A stretch of DNA of 64,000 bases from an uncultured Verrucomicrobiota bacterium (GCA_903869675.1 CAIQAB010000013.1:8001-72000), one strand, 5' to 3'; shown: positions 27,658-36,974, numbered from the stretch's first letter. A program made the numbers and translations. Notes: generated from the letters alone by a model not told the origin.

Positions 27658-27818
27658 GCCCCAGCTAAAGGGGGCCCCAGCTAAAGGGTCTGGCCGATTT
27701 TTGTTAGTTTTCGGTCACTGCCCAGTGTTCAGCGCTGGTTTTCAAGGCCCCAGCTAAAGGGTCTGGCCGATTTTTGTTAGTTTTCGGTCACTGCCTAGTG
27801 TTCAGCGCTGGTTTTCAA
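27658..27818. repeat. Tandem 73-bp repeat overlapping the 3' end of the GH29 gene
   Basis: Two near-identical 73-base units (27673-27745 and 27746-27818, one C/T difference seen) begin GGCCCCAGCTAAAGGG and contain GTCTGGCCGATTTTTGTTAG. A 16-base partial third copy of the start lies at 27658-27673. The unit's distal end (CAGCGCTGGTTTTCAAGG) includes the stop and last codons of the fucosidase gene, so the duplication copied part of that gene's 3' end. The internal 29-base core (27683-27711 and 27756-27784) is the same repeat that flanks the transposase at 29601. Confidence 0.92.
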
Positions 27819-29478
27819 GGTTCAGCTTGACGACGAGGGCGGCGGTAATGGCAGGGGCTTCGGCCAAGGGCTTGATTACCAGTGCGCTATCCTGTTGCTG
27901 CCACGCAAGGCTAACTTGACGACCGAGTAAGCGCGCCCCGGTGATGTTGACTCCGGAAGTGGAACGGCCGAGCGCTTCGAGTCGCAGGGTCTCGGTCGGC
28001 ACACCCATCACGATGACGTAGAGGGTGTTGCCATCCTTGCTCGCGGTGTAGCGCACGTCGGCCGCCGTAAAGGACTTTCCTTTGCCTTCGTTAAAGCCTT
28101 GGGCGGAGAGGGCCACCCCTTTGCTGGCGGGGCCTTCGCCAAAAACCTTCCAGGGTCGGGTAGCGTAGATTGCCTCGCCATTCACCTCCATCCAGGCGGC
28201 GATGTCCTCAAGGATGGCCTCTTCCTTCTCGTCGATTGAGCCGTCGCCGCGCACGGGAATATTGAGTAGCAGGTTGCCGTTCTTGCTCACAATGTCTGCC
28301 AGCATATGGATTACGGTGCGGGCATTCTTATAATTACCTCTTTGATACAGACCTCGGTCATAGTGCCAGCCACCTATACAAGTATCCGTCTGCCACGCGT
28401 GGGGCAGGATAGTCTCGGGCACGCCGCGCTCGATATCCCAAGTGAGACTATCCAGCTGATCCTCGGATAATATCTTGCCGAAGAGCACACCTGAATCGCC
28501 GCGACGGGCGAGGTTAGAGTTATAGAAATGCGCGGCAATCTGCAGCCCTGCGTCCGAAACGGGCCAAAGCGGCAATGCAGTATCGTCGAAGTAGAGCAGG
28601 TCGGGCTTCGCCTGGTTAATGAGATCGACGGTGCGATCGTAGAAAGCCTGAGAATAGGCGGCATCCGGCAGGGTGACGCCCCCGCTCCAGTTCCAGCGGC
28701 CATGAATAGCCCCCAAGTCTTGATAGCGGGGACTCGGGGTATGGTTCTGCGCGTAGAGTTCTTGCGGGTCGAGCCCCTCCCACCAGGTGCCCTTCCCATC
28801 AGCCAGCGTAAGTTTACCATCGTAAGGCACACCAGCCATAACTCCGGTTTTGTCGGCCCCCTGAGCGGTCTCATACCAACTCCAGGCATGGGCGGCATGA
28901 ACGCTCACCCCAAAGGGCAGACCCACGGCGCGGGCGGCGGCGGCCCAACCGGCGATGATGTCTTTCTGGGGGCCGACCCGGACGGAGTTCCAAGCATGGT
29001 GCCGACTGGCCCACATGTCCAAGTTGTCGTGATGGTTGGCCATCGCAAAAAAATAGCGCGCGCCGACCCGTTTATAAAGTGAAACGAGACGGGCAGGATC
29101 CCACTTCTCCGCTTTCCAGACGTGGATGACGTCCTTGAAGCCGAATGCCGAGGGATGGCCGTAGTGCTCGACGTGGTATTGGTATTTCCAATTTCCCTGT
29201 GAATACATCTCGCGGGCATACCAATCCCCGGCCTCAGGCTGGCATTGCGGGCCCCAGTGGGCCCAGATGCCAAACTTGGCGTCACGAAACCATTCCGGCG
29301 CCTGGTATGCGGCGAGCGATTTCCAACTCGGAGCGAAAGGCCCGGCCGCCACCGGTTCCGTAACCGTGGATACGGTCGAGACCGGTGAGAGATCGGAAGA
29401 GATGGAGCCAGCGGCGAACACAAACACGGGCAACGCGATAAACGCGAGCATGAGGCGGAAAAAGGCGGGGCGGGGCAT
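27802..29478 (-). CDS. Alpha-L-fucosidase, family GH29
   Basis: From the ATG at 29478 the protein is 558 residues with a signal peptide (FFRLMLAFIALPVFVFAAG); an earlier in-frame ATG at 29526 lies inside a repeat and precedes the signal, so I reject it. GH29 enzymes release terminal alpha-L-fucose. Family signatures are WFRDAKFGIWAHWGP, YAREMY, KFGxxxW-type FKDVIHVWKAEKWDPARLVSLYKRVGARYFFAMANHHDN and LLYFDDTALPLW (about residue 295), which holds the likely nucleophile Asp. A C-terminal beta domain follows (YTASKDGNTLYVIVMG). Fucose occurs on xyloglucan and on rhamnogalacturonan II, so it may serve pectin side chains. The last codons lie within a tandem repeat. Confidence 0.93.
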   Translation of the reverse strand: MPRPAFFRLMLAFIALPVFVFAAGSISSDLSPVSTVSTVTEPVAAGPFAPSWKSLAAYQAPEWFRDAKFGIWAHWGPQCQPEAGDWYAREMYSQGNWKYQYHVEHYGHPSAFGFKDVIHVWKAEKWDPARLVSLYKRVGARYFFAMANHHDNLDMWASRHHAWNSVRVGPQKDIIAGWAAAARAVGLPFGVSVHAAHAWSWYETAQGADKTGVMAGVPYDGKLTLADGKGTWWEGLDPQELYAQNHTPSPRYQDLGAIHGRWNWSGGVTLPDAAYSQAFYDRTVDLINQAKPDLLYFDDTALPLWPVSDAGLQIAAHFYNSNLARRGDSGVLFGKILSEDQLDSLTWDIERGVPETILPHAWQTDTCIGGWHYDRGLYQRGNYKNARTVIHMLADIVSKNGNLLLNIPVRGDGSIDEKEEAILEDIAAWMEVNGEAIYATRPWKVFGEGPASKGVALSAQGFNEGKGKSFTAADVRYTASKDGNTLYVIVMGVPTETLRLEALGRSTSGVNITGARLLGRQVSLAWQQQDSALVIKPLAEAPAITAALVVKLNLENQR

Positions 29479-29491
29479 GGCAGTTCTAGTG

Positions 29492-29520
29492 AAGGGGTCA
29501 GGCCGAGTTTTGTTAGTTTT
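29492..29520 (+). repeat. REP-like repeat, left copy flanking the transposase
   Basis: AAGGGGTCAGGCCGA followed by GTTTTGTTAGTTTT matches the core of the repeats at 27683, 27756 and 30586 with two differences. Similarity extends a few bases further (TCACTGCCC). It lies just upstream of the GH29 start and downstream of the transposase stop, in inverted orientation to the copy at 30586-30614. Confidence 0.8.
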
Positions 29521-29600
29521 GATCACTGCCCTTTGCCCTCAAAAAATCGCCTCCCGAATCACTCGGCAACTATCCATGATAACCTAGATTACTTTACCCT

Positions 29601-30545
29601 TTAAGGCCTTACGTAAGCGATTTTCCCTGACTTCCACTTTGACAAGTAGCCTCTCACGGCGTCCGGACTTCCCATTTGCAGAGCGGTCGCCATCCATGCT
29701 ATCGCAGCGCCACTTTCACGACGCAACCGAGCCGCCAGCTCGATTTTCCAAGGGGCCGACTTGGCCGCCGCCGCCATATCCCCTGCCGATTTGCCTGACT
29801 CGCTCAGGAGGCTTTGCAAACGGGCAGCCCAGGCCGCCTCCCGCAGCGACCTCGCCTCGGCCGCGCCCAACCCCGGATTGGTGGCGAGATGCGCGTGGTC
29901 GCGCGCCACCGCCTGCCGCCAGCCCTGCGTGCCGATCGCCCACCCACGCGACATAGCGGCGAAGCCGAGCCGCTCCTGCTCCTCCGGATCAAGCGCCAGT
30001 TGCCGCAAGCGCTGCAGATACTCCTCCCACCCGGCCGCATCCGCCTCCAGCTTCATCGGTTTTAGCCAAGGCGCCGAGTCCATCTGGGCAAAACCGCCCC
30101 CGCGCACGAAACGCCCCAGACTGCTCCAGCGAAAAGACCCCATCTGCTCGGGCGGTATGATTTTCGCGCGCACCGGATTCAGGTGAATGTAATTCACCAA
30201 GCGCAGCAGCGCGGCGTCATCCTCAACCAGCAAAGCCTGGTAACGCCCTTGAAAAAGATGGCCCCGCTCACCGTGCAAACGGTTGAACCGCGTGGCAAAG
30301 GTGGTCTGCAACCAATGCATACCCTCGGTCAAATTGGGCTGCGGCGTGCGCAGCGCGACATGGTAGTGATTCCTCATCACGGCATAGGCATGCACCCGCC
30401 AATTATAGATTTCCGCCGCCTCCTCCAACACCTTCACAAAGGCGCCCGCCTCGCCAGCCGAGAGAAACAAATCGCGACGATAGTTGCCCCGATTCAGCAC
30501 ATGATAGACTGCGTCGGGAAATTCAATTCGGAGCTTCCTCGCCAT
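29601..30545 (-). CDS. REP-associated tyrosine transposase (RAYT, Y1_Tnp / IS200-like)
   Basis: The 314-residue protein starts at the ATG at 30545 (MARKLRIEFPDAVYHVLNRG); a TTG further upstream falls in a flanking repeat. It has the HuH metal-binding site in MRNHYHVAL (His60, His62) and the helix with the candidate catalytic Tyr in LVNYIHLNPVRAKI. Also present is ERGHLFQGRYQALLV, typical of TnpA_REP proteins. A C-terminal ~130-residue helical extension (about 180-314) is typical of Verrucomicrobiota/Planctomycetota RAYTs and may bind DNA. Such proteins nick and move REP sequences at single-strand level, and are usually single-copy and domesticated. Flanking inverted repeats and related copies nearby fit this. 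Confidence 0.9.
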   Translation of the reverse strand: MARKLRIEFPDAVYHVLNRGNYRRDLFLSAGEAGAFVKVLEEAAEIYNWRVHAYAVMRNHYHVALRTPQPNLTEGMHWLQTTFATRFNRLHGERGHLFQGRYQALLVEDDAALLRLVNYIHLNPVRAKIIPPEQMGSFRWSSLGRFVRGGGFAQMDSAPWLKPMKLEADAAGWEEYLQRLRQLALDPEEQERLGFAAMSRGWAIGTQGWRQAVARDHAHLATNPGLGAAEARSLREAAWAARLQSLLSESGKSAGDMAAAAKSAPWKIELAARLRRESGAAIAWMATALQMGSPDAVRGYLSKWKSGKIAYVRP

Positions 30546-30585
30546 ATCGCCAGCAATAAGCAGCTCATAAACTGCGCCACAAGGT

Positions 30586-30614
30586 AAAACTAACAAAAAT
30601 CGGCCAGACCCCTT
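30586..30614 (-). repeat. REP-like repeat, right copy flanking the transposase (inverted)
   Basis: On the minus strand it reads AAGGGGTCTGGCCGA then TTTTTGTTAGTTTT, identical over 28-29 bases to the cores at 27683 and 27756 (first bases differ slightly) and inverted to the copy at 29492. Together with that copy it brackets the transposase gene. Confidence 0.85.
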
Positions 30615-30653
30615 CTTAGTTTAGCTGACGTGAGACCCTGCGGGGGAAGTCGC

Positions 30654-33600
30654 TCAGACGGCGCGTTTGGCGGCGTTTGGGCGGCGGCGATAGAGGGCGA
30701 CGCCGATCATCCCAACGCCTGCCAAGGCAGCACCGGCGGACGGCTCGGGGATGGCGGTGCCGGTGATCGCAATGTCCTGGGACGTAAGCTGGACGTCGGC
30801 CAAGTTGGCTTGCTTGCTCAGGCCGGAGAAACGAATCGTGCCAGTGTAGGTGCCCGCCGTGGCTGCGGTAAACGAAACGGTGAACGAATTGGAGGAACCC
30901 GCAGCGATACTAGATAAGTCGACGACGGTGCTGGAGATCGAACCCGAACCAGTGTAGGCGAAGGTGCCTCCCAGGGAATCGCGGAAGTCTCCGGACGCAT
31001 TGGCGAGATTCAAGGTCGCGGTGTAGGTGGTGCCGATTGAAACTGTGCCAAAGTCGAGGGTGAGCCCGCTAAAGTTGCCCGCGCCGCTGGTCTTCGTGAA
31101 GCTCGGACTGGCAAGGTCATAGGCCGTCACATTGATATTCACGGTCTGGCCGGTGATGGCGAGGGTGCCGAGTCCGCTAGAGTTTACCGCCTCGGTTTTT
31201 AGCCCGAGGGTCGCCGAGCCGCTATATAGACCCGATGAGGCGAAAGTGCCGCCCACCGCAAGAGTGCCGCTGCTCGAAGCACCACCGGCGATGCCAGTAG
31301 CGGAGCCGGTGGCGGTAAAGCCGTTCGTGATTCCCGTGAAGCCAGTGGTGCCAAGGGTCTCTTGGTAGGGGGCGTCGGCGGCCCCCGTGTTGGTGAGGCT
31401 CACGCTGGCTGTGCCCGCCACGTCAACGCGGGTCTTGATGTTAACCGTTTGACTGGCAGCGGCAGACGCGGGGTTGTAGGCCGCCCCGCTGAGGGAAACG
31501 GAGGTCGTGCTGAGGGTCGTGTCCGCATAGGAGCCCACGCCCGTGGACTTGAGCACCACCGTAGCGGTGCCGGTTTGGACGCCAGCCGCGCTGGTCGTGA
31601 CCGAATAATTGACCGTGCCGCTGGAGCCGCCAGCCACTCCGGTGAAGCCGGTGCCACTGCCCGTGACGGTCCCTTTCAACTGTTCGGAGAAGCCATCGTC
31701 AGAGGAAGCATTGGTGATCGAGGCGCTGCCGGTGAGGTCGTTGCCGACGCGCACGTTGCCCAGATTCACCGAGCTCGTGGGCGCCGTGGCGGTGGCCTGG
31801 CGGTAAAGGGCGAGGTCAACATTTCCGGACCCGTAGGACACGACCTCGTGCAGGGTGGAGCTGAGTGGGTTCGTGATCGTGTTGAACGTGCCCGTGAGCG
31901 TGCCGCCATAGGTGGCTAGGCGATACGCACCGGCGCCGGCGGAGCCTTGGCTGTTGGCACCGGAGTTGTTTACGAGCTGGAGAGTGCTGCCGGTAAGGTT
32001 GAGATCACCTGAGACGGCGGTGCGGTCGGAGACGCCCGCCGAGGCGGTCGCACCCGAGGTGCCGAGCTCGGACTGGAGTGTGCCGGTGAGTGCGAGGTTT
32101 CCCGTGATAGTATTGGTGCCGATCGAGTTGCCGGGGGCGAGCGTGCCGGCGACGGTCACGGTCTTGCTCGCGCCGATGTTGATCGTGCCGATGCCTTTGA
32201 CCGTCTGCGCGCTGCCAAAGCTAAACGCGGATTTCGCCGTGAGATCGAGGACCGTGCCAGTGGAGCCGGTCGAGCCGACGGTGATGACCGGGCTGTTCGC
32301 AAAAGTGCCCGTGGAGGCGAGGGCGAGGGTGCCGCCGGAGATGGTGGTGTTGCCGGAATAGGTATTGGCACCGGAGAGGGTCAGGGTGCCGGTTCCCTGT
32401 TTCACGAGCGAAGAGGTGGGTGAGCCGCTGCTGCTGATAACGCCGCCAAAAGTGCTGTCGCGCTGGTCGCCTACGGTCAGCGTGTTGGCCTGAAGGGTCA
32501 CGTTGCCTCCGGTGGTGCCGCCGCCGGAGAGGGCGCCGATGGTCTCGTTGTTGCTTAACTGGAACGTTGCTCCAGCGGTGTTTGCCAGACTGACGGCCGA
32601 GGTGTTGGCAATGGCCGCGCCGTTCGTGGCAATGAGCGTGCCCTGCTGGATGAGCGTGTTGCCCGCATAGGTGTTCGTTCCGGAGAGTTCCAGAACGCCG
32701 GCACCGGTCTTGAGCAAATCAGCATTCGCGGAACCGGAGATGACGCCGGACAGGCGGGCAACATCGGTCGTAGAGCCGGTGTTGTCGGCCACGCGGACTT
32801 CGCGGGCGAAGTAGTTGGTTGAGGCTAAGCCGCTATCGAGCCCGATGTCGTTGGTGAAATCAACCCGGCTGTCGGCCTTCGTGGAGCCCATCGTGAGCAC
32901 GTAGCCGTTGGAAAGGAATGCATTGTCATTCCAGACCAAGGAAGCGGCGGTTGACCCGCCGATGGCTGTGACGAGCGTCACGGTCGCATTCCCGGCGATG
33001 GCAGAAAAGCCGCCATCGCCACGATCCGAGCCGCCGTCAAAGGACACTCCGCCGCCGCTGGTCGTGCCCGCCAAGTCAATCGCGCGAACGAACGAAAAGC
33101 CGCCGCTGAGCTCCAAGACGCCGCCGCGGAAATTGATGCTGCTGAACGCCCCGCCCGCCGCCGTGGCTCCACCCAGCGCAGCAGCCGTTCCACGCAATAC
33201 ACCGCTGGCGAGATTGATGTTTTGTGCTGTCGTGAACGAGAGCGTCGTGCCATTCAGGCTCAGGAATCCAAGGCCGGCCTTGGTGAAACCCTGATTCGAA
33301 CCACCCATGTTCTGACTCATCGTCAAGGTGGTGTTCGCATCCGACACATAGACATACTTGTGGGCACCACCGGCTAGATTTGCGGTGCCCGTGATTGCGA
33401 AATCCGTCGTTCCCGCGAGCATGAGCGCGGTCGTCGTCAGGGCATTCGATCCCATCGCCAGCGTGGTGCCGCCGTTCGGATTGATTTTCAATGTGCCTGT
33501 CGTGACTGCCCCCGCAGCGGTTACTGTCGCAGTGGGACTGAAGACAGCCATGCTCGTGGCAGTCAGTGATGCGAGGTTGGCAGCAGTGGTCGGAGTAGCA

Positions 33601-35003
33601 TTGGGGGTCAATGCAACCACACCGTTTGCACCATAACCGGCCCATTCCGTGCCGTTCACCGTGGCCCAGCCAACGGTCGCACCAGTTGCGGTGTTAGCGA
33701 ACATGCCCAACGGTGCAGACGTTCCGCTCGTGACGGTGATAGGAGCGCCCGTCGAGGTGATACGCGGATTGTTACCAGAGGAGCCGAGGGTGCCCGTTCC
33801 TGCTCCTACGAAGTTGATCACCATTCCTGTCGACACATCGCGCCAGGAACCTGCTGTGCGCGTGAAAGTAAGCTGCGCCCCCGTTCCGCCATTGTTCGTC
33901 ACGCTGATTGTGTTATAACCTTGGACAAAAGCCGGAGCGCCGACCGTCTCTGATGTGCCTGCGCTGTTGCCGATGAGGGAGATGCCGCCGCCCGTGAATG
34001 AGATCGCCGCGCTGTCCGAGAGGCGGCCTGCCGTGTTCGACGTGTTTCCAGCAGTATTGTCCAACACTATCGTTCCACCGCGGGTGGCCAGCAACACGCT
34101 GCCGAGAACGCCACTGGTGCTGTCACCTGTCCCGCTCAGCTTCAGCGTAGAGCCGCTGTTGACACCGATGGTGCCGGTGAGTCCGGTCAAGTTGCCGCTG
34201 AAGGTCTGCGTCGTGCCGCCGCCGCCACGCAGGTTCAAGCCGCCAGTCGTCGTGACGGCACCGGAGAATGTGGCGTCTTGCAGGGCATGAATGTTAATTG
34301 CTCCACCGGCTGCAGGGGTGACCGAGCCACTCCCGCTGAGCGCGCCAACCCGTAAATCAAAAGACGTTCCCACGGTCGTGAGGCTCGTGCCGGCAGCGAG
34401 GCTTACCGCGTTGGAACGTAGCGCCTGACTGGCACCGTTGTTCGTCGAGGAACCGGCTTGGAGCGTGCCGCCGCTCACAGTGATAGCGCCGACGAGGCCA
34501 TTGGTGCCGCCTGCGCCGTCGAGGATAAGCGTGCCAGCCGTGGTCTTGGTGAGACCGTTCAAGCCCGAGAGACCGGAAGTGATTGCGAGTGTGCTGCCGC
34601 TGGCGACATCGAGCACGGATTGCGATGCACCGCTGAGCGTGAGGTTGCCAGTGCCGGCGATGGTGTAGGAGGTGCCGGAAGAGGGAGCGACGCTGATGTC
34701 ATTTACGCTGATACCCGAATTAAGAGTCAAGGTGCCGGCGGTGCCCTGCAAGAGCGCGTCATTGTTGGAGCCACTGTTTGACCACGCACCTAAAGTGCCG
34801 GTGCTGTTGTAGGAGCGCCAGAGCAAGGAGCTGGTATCCCAAGCTCCCGTTCCGCCGATGGTGCCCGAACTTGCGCCGTCTGCATCCCAGTAGAAGTCGG
34901 CCGCGCGTGCAGCGCCAGCGGCAACCAAGGCAAGCGCGAGACTAGCGACGAGGCGGGCCGGGATGCGGCTCGGCGAGACAGAGACGGTGCGACTGGATTT
35001 CAT
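30654..35003 (-). CDS. Autotransporter-associated beta-strand repeat protein with PEP-CTERM anchor
   Basis: From the ATG at 35003 the product is 1449 residues with a signal peptide (RLVASLALALVAAGAARAAD). Most of the body is a right-handed beta-helix of autotransporter-associated repeats, e.g. LLKTGAGVLELSGTNTYAGNT and LVKQGTGTLTLSGANTYSGNT near residues 780-900. The C-terminal third has repeated beta-sandwich domains of choice-of-anchor D/ASH type (SSVNLGNVRVGNDLTGSASI; LDFGTVSIGTTYTATLNL). A PEP-CTERM signal (IPEPSAGAALAGVGMIGVALYRRRPN) ends it; there is no outer-membrane barrel, so it is exported by Sec and exosortase sorting rather than as a type V autotransporter. Likely a surface structural protein or adhesin. 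Confidence 0.92.
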   Translation of the reverse strand: MKSSRTVSVSPSRIPARLVASLALALVAAGAARAADFYWDADGASSGTIGGTGAWDTSSLLWRSYNSTGTLGAWSNSGSNNDALLQGTAGTLTLNSGISVNDISVAPSSGTSYTIAGTGNLTLSGASQSVLDVASGSTLAITSGLSGLNGLTKTTAGTLILDGAGGTNGLVGAITVSGGTLQAGSSTNNGASQALRSNAVSLAAGTSLTTVGTSFDLRVGALSGSGSVTPAAGGAINIHALQDATFSGAVTTTGGLNLRGGGGTTQTFSGNLTGLTGTIGVNSGSTLKLSGTGDSTSGVLGSVLLATRGGTIVLDNTAGNTSNTAGRLSDSAAISFTGGGISLIGNSAGTSETVGAPAFVQGYNTISVTNNGGTGAQLTFTRTAGSWRDVSTGMVINFVGAGTGTLGSSGNNPRITSTGAPITVTSGTSAPLGMFANTATGATVGWATVNGTEWAGYGANGVVALTPNATPTTAANLASLTATSMAVFSPTATVTAAGAVTTGTLKINPNGGTTLAMGSNALTTTALMLAGTTDFAITGTANLAGGAHKYVYVSDANTTLTMSQNMGGSNQGFTKAGLGFLSLNGTTLSFTTAQNINLASGVLRGTAAALGGATAAGGAFSSINFRGGVLELSGGFSFVRAIDLAGTTSGGGVSFDGGSDRGDGGFSAIAGNATVTLVTAIGGSTAASLVWNDNAFLSNGYVLTMGSTKADSRVDFTNDIGLDSGLASTNYFAREVRVADNTGSTTDVARLSGVISGSANADLLKTGAGVLELSGTNTYAGNTLIQQGTLIATNGAAIANTSAVSLANTAGATFQLSNNETIGALSGGGTTGGNVTLQANTLTVGDQRDSTFGGVISSSGSPTSSLVKQGTGTLTLSGANTYSGNTTISGGTLALASTGTFANSPVITVGSTGSTGTVLDLTAKSAFSFGSAQTVKGIGTINIGASKTVTVAGTLAPGNSIGTNTITGNLALTGTLQSELGTSGATASAGVSDRTAVSGDLNLTGSTLQLVNNSGANSQGSAGAGAYRLATYGGTLTGTFNTITNPLSSTLHEVVSYGSGNVDLALYRQATATAPTSSVNLGNVRVGNDLTGSASITNASSDDGFSEQLKGTVTGSGTGFTGVAGGSSGTVNYSVTTSAAGVQTGTATVVLKSTGVGSYADTTLSTTSVSLSGAAYNPASAAASQTVNIKTRVDVAGTASVSLTNTGAADAPYQETLGTTGFTGITNGFTATGSATGIAGGASSSGTLAVGGTFASSGLYSGSATLGLKTEAVNSSGLGTLAITGQTVNINVTAYDLASPSFTKTSGAGNFSGLTLDFGTVSIGTTYTATLNLANASGDFRDSLGGTFAYTGSGSISSTVVDLSSIAAGSSNSFTVSFTAATAGTYTGTIRFSGLSKQANLADVQLTSQDIAITGTAIPEPSAGAALAGVGMIGVALYRRRPNAAKRAV

Positions 35004-35318
35004 AAAATTAAATGGTAAATCGGTTGCAAAAGAGGTGCCAGAGGTGTCGTTGCGGCATGAAGGTTCACCGCGGGATTTAAGGGTTAGCAAGACGCGGGGG
35101 GTGAAGATTAGGTCACAAACGCAACCGTGAGACGCTTAAGCCATGGCCCTGGCTTATTTTTTGTGGGTTTTTTTACACCCTGCCTGCTTTCCCGGAGGCC
35201 CACCTCAAACCAACGCCATTAGCTCCGTTATACCGGCTAAATAAGGCCACGCCACAGGCGCGATGAAGCGGGCATGGGAGTGCGCTGCCGATTTGTGCGG
35301 CAGCGCAGCGCCGAAAAC
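35004..35318. other. Intergenic region between GH43 operon end and the autotransporter-repeat gene
   Basis: It should hold the promoter of the minus-strand gene at 35003. A 10-bp perfect hairpin (TGCGCTGCCG, 7-base loop) at 35281-35307 lies just past the GH43 stop and could help end that operon, though it lacks a T run on the minus strand. TTTACCAT lies 8 bases before the ATG at 35003 (complement of 35012-35019). No gene seen. Confidence 0.5.
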
Positions 35319-36962
35319 TCAGCGCCCTACGCTAAAGGAGCCGAAGTCGGCGTGCGCGGCCGTCCTGAAGCCCGGCGCGGAGCGGCAAAACACGCCCACC
35401 TTGGCGCCAACCCAGCGGCTTGAGCTGGCAGTGAAGGGCTCGCCCAGCGTCGCGAAGGGCGCGGAGTCACCCTTCACCGGCCGGAAGTAAAAGCGACAGG
35501 CGAGATCGGCCTCGACCTGCACCCGAAGCTCGACCGCTTGGCCTGCCTGCCACGGCAGCGTCGCCACCACCGTCTCGACACCCCCTTTATCGGCGCGGGC
35601 GCAATGCACCTGGACTAGCTCCTGGCCGCCATCCGCACGGGCGCTAAGACCGATCCAGCCGTAGTCATAGCCAAAAACGATCAGGCCCGCGCGCGCATCC
35701 GCGGCAACGCCATCCAAGACCAGCGTGGTCTGCGCCGTGAATGCCGGCGCGGGTAACTTCTGCATGAGGAGATTGGTCGCCGACCAGAGCGAACCCGGCT
35801 CCGTCGCCGGCACCGCCCGCAGCCGCAGACCCGCCTCGTTCACTGCACGCGGCAGAATCCAGTCCGCGTCGGGGTTGCCCTGCCATTGCCACTGGCGGCC
35901 AAATTGCCCTGCCGCGAAGTCGTCACTCGTCGCCGGCTCCCGCGCCGGTTGCAGCGGCAGATCGGGCTTGGTGTGCACCAGCACCGGCTCGCCCGTGCCG
36001 TCGCCGTCGGCATCGTCACCCATGACCGGCCAGCCATCCGGCCGCCAATGCATCGGCTGCAAATGCACCACGCGCCCGTGCGCCGGCATTTCCTGAAAGT
36101 GGAAAAACCAATCCTGCCCGCCGGGGGTGGTCACCCACGCGCCCTGATGCGGACCGTTGATCGGCGTGCGGCCTTGCGCGAGGACGATACGGTTTTCGTA
36201 GGGCCCGCCGATATCGCGGGATCGAAACACCGCTTGGTAACCCTCGCCCACACCGCCCGCCGGCGCGAAAACATAATACCAGCCATCGCGTTTGTAGAGC
36301 TTGGGACCCTCGATGGTCGTCCAGCCGGGCATGAGGTTGCCGTCGATCACCACCCGGCCTTCGTCAAGCACCCGCGAGCCGTCCGGGCTGATTTCGTGCA
36401 GAGTCAGGAGGTTGTTTATGCCCGATCGGCTCTTGGCCCAGCCATGAATCAACCAGGCCCGGCCATCTTCATCCCAGAAGGGACAGGGGTCGATCAACCC
36501 GCGCCCCGCCAGCAACAAATGCGGCTCGCTCCAGGTCCCGCGCGGATCCTCGGCCGTGATGACGTAGAGGCCGAAGTCGGGATCCGGATACACGATCCAA
36601 AACCTCCCGGCGTGGTAGCGCAAAGCCGGCGCCCACACGCCTTCGCCGTGGCGCGGCTTGGTAAAATGCTCCGTAGGCACGAGCGCCGGCAAGGCGTGGT
36701 TAACCAGCGTCCAGTTGACCAGATCCCGCGAGTGCAGGATGGGCAGGCCGGGCACGTGGCAAAAGCTCGAGGCGGTCATCCAGTAGTCCTCGCCCACCCG
36801 GATCGCATCGGGATCGGAGTAATCGGCATGGAGAACCGGATTGCGGTAGGTGCCGTCCCCCTGATCCGCCACCCAAGGCGAAGACGGGGCGGGACTGGCG
36901 GCGATTTCAGGCCGTAAAACCATAAGCGAGGTGGCGATCATGAGGGCAAAAAAACGCGACAT
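35319..36962 (-). CDS. Glycoside hydrolase family 43 (beta-xylosidase/alpha-L-arabinofuranosidase type)
   Basis: The 547-residue secreted protein (signal about residues 1-22) has a five-bladed propeller: GTYRNPVLHADYSDPDAIRV with candidate base Asp50, LLAGRGLIDPCPFWDEDGRAWLIHG with the pKa-modulating Asp, and TIEGPKLYKRDGWYYVFAP with the acid Glu near residue 218. After residue ~330 comes a beta-sandwich (GH43 C2-type) with QWQWQGNPDADW and YGWIGLSARADG. This two-domain form fits exo-acting xylosidase or arabinofuranosidase subfamilies; substrate cannot be fixed by eye. Here it probably trims arabinan or xylose side chains of pectin. It follows the esterase by 12 bases and ends the three-gene operon. 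Confidence 0.92.
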   Translation of the reverse strand: MSRFFALMIATSLMVLRPEIAASPAPSSPWVADQGDGTYRNPVLHADYSDPDAIRVGEDYWMTASSFCHVPGLPILHSRDLVNWTLVNHALPALVPTEHFTKPRHGEGVWAPALRYHAGRFWIVYPDPDFGLYVITAEDPRGTWSEPHLLLAGRGLIDPCPFWDEDGRAWLIHGWAKSRSGINNLLTLHEISPDGSRVLDEGRVVIDGNLMPGWTTIEGPKLYKRDGWYYVFAPAGGVGEGYQAVFRSRDIGGPYENRIVLAQGRTPINGPHQGAWVTTPGGQDWFFHFQEMPAHGRVVHLQPMHWRPDGWPVMGDDADGDGTGEPVLVHTKPDLPLQPAREPATSDDFAAGQFGRQWQWQGNPDADWILPRAVNEAGLRLRAVPATEPGSLWSATNLLMQKLPAPAFTAQTTLVLDGVAADARAGLIVFGYDYGWIGLSARADGGQELVQVHCARADKGGVETVVATLPWQAGQAVELRVQVEADLACRFYFRPVKGDSAPFATLGEPFTASSSRWVGAKVGVFCRSAPGFRTAAHADFGSFSVGR

Positions 36963-36974
36963 TTTAGACGGAAC

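Noticed and set aside
27658-27818. Possible CRISPR-like array
   Set aside because: Only two full head-to-tail units with no unique spacers; it is a tandem duplication including a gene end.
29479-29526. Fucosidase start at the upstream ATG (29526)
   Set aside because: That part overlaps the repeat and precedes an otherwise complete signal peptide starting at 29478.
29492-30614. Complete IS200/IS605 element
   Set aside because: No tnpB and no typical left/right end hairpins; the protein and its scattered short repeats fit a RAYT/REP system better.
35137-35162. 7-bp hairpin followed by TTTTTT on the plus strand
   Set aside because: It would be a plus-strand terminator, but no plus-strand gene lies upstream; both neighbouring genes are on the minus strand.
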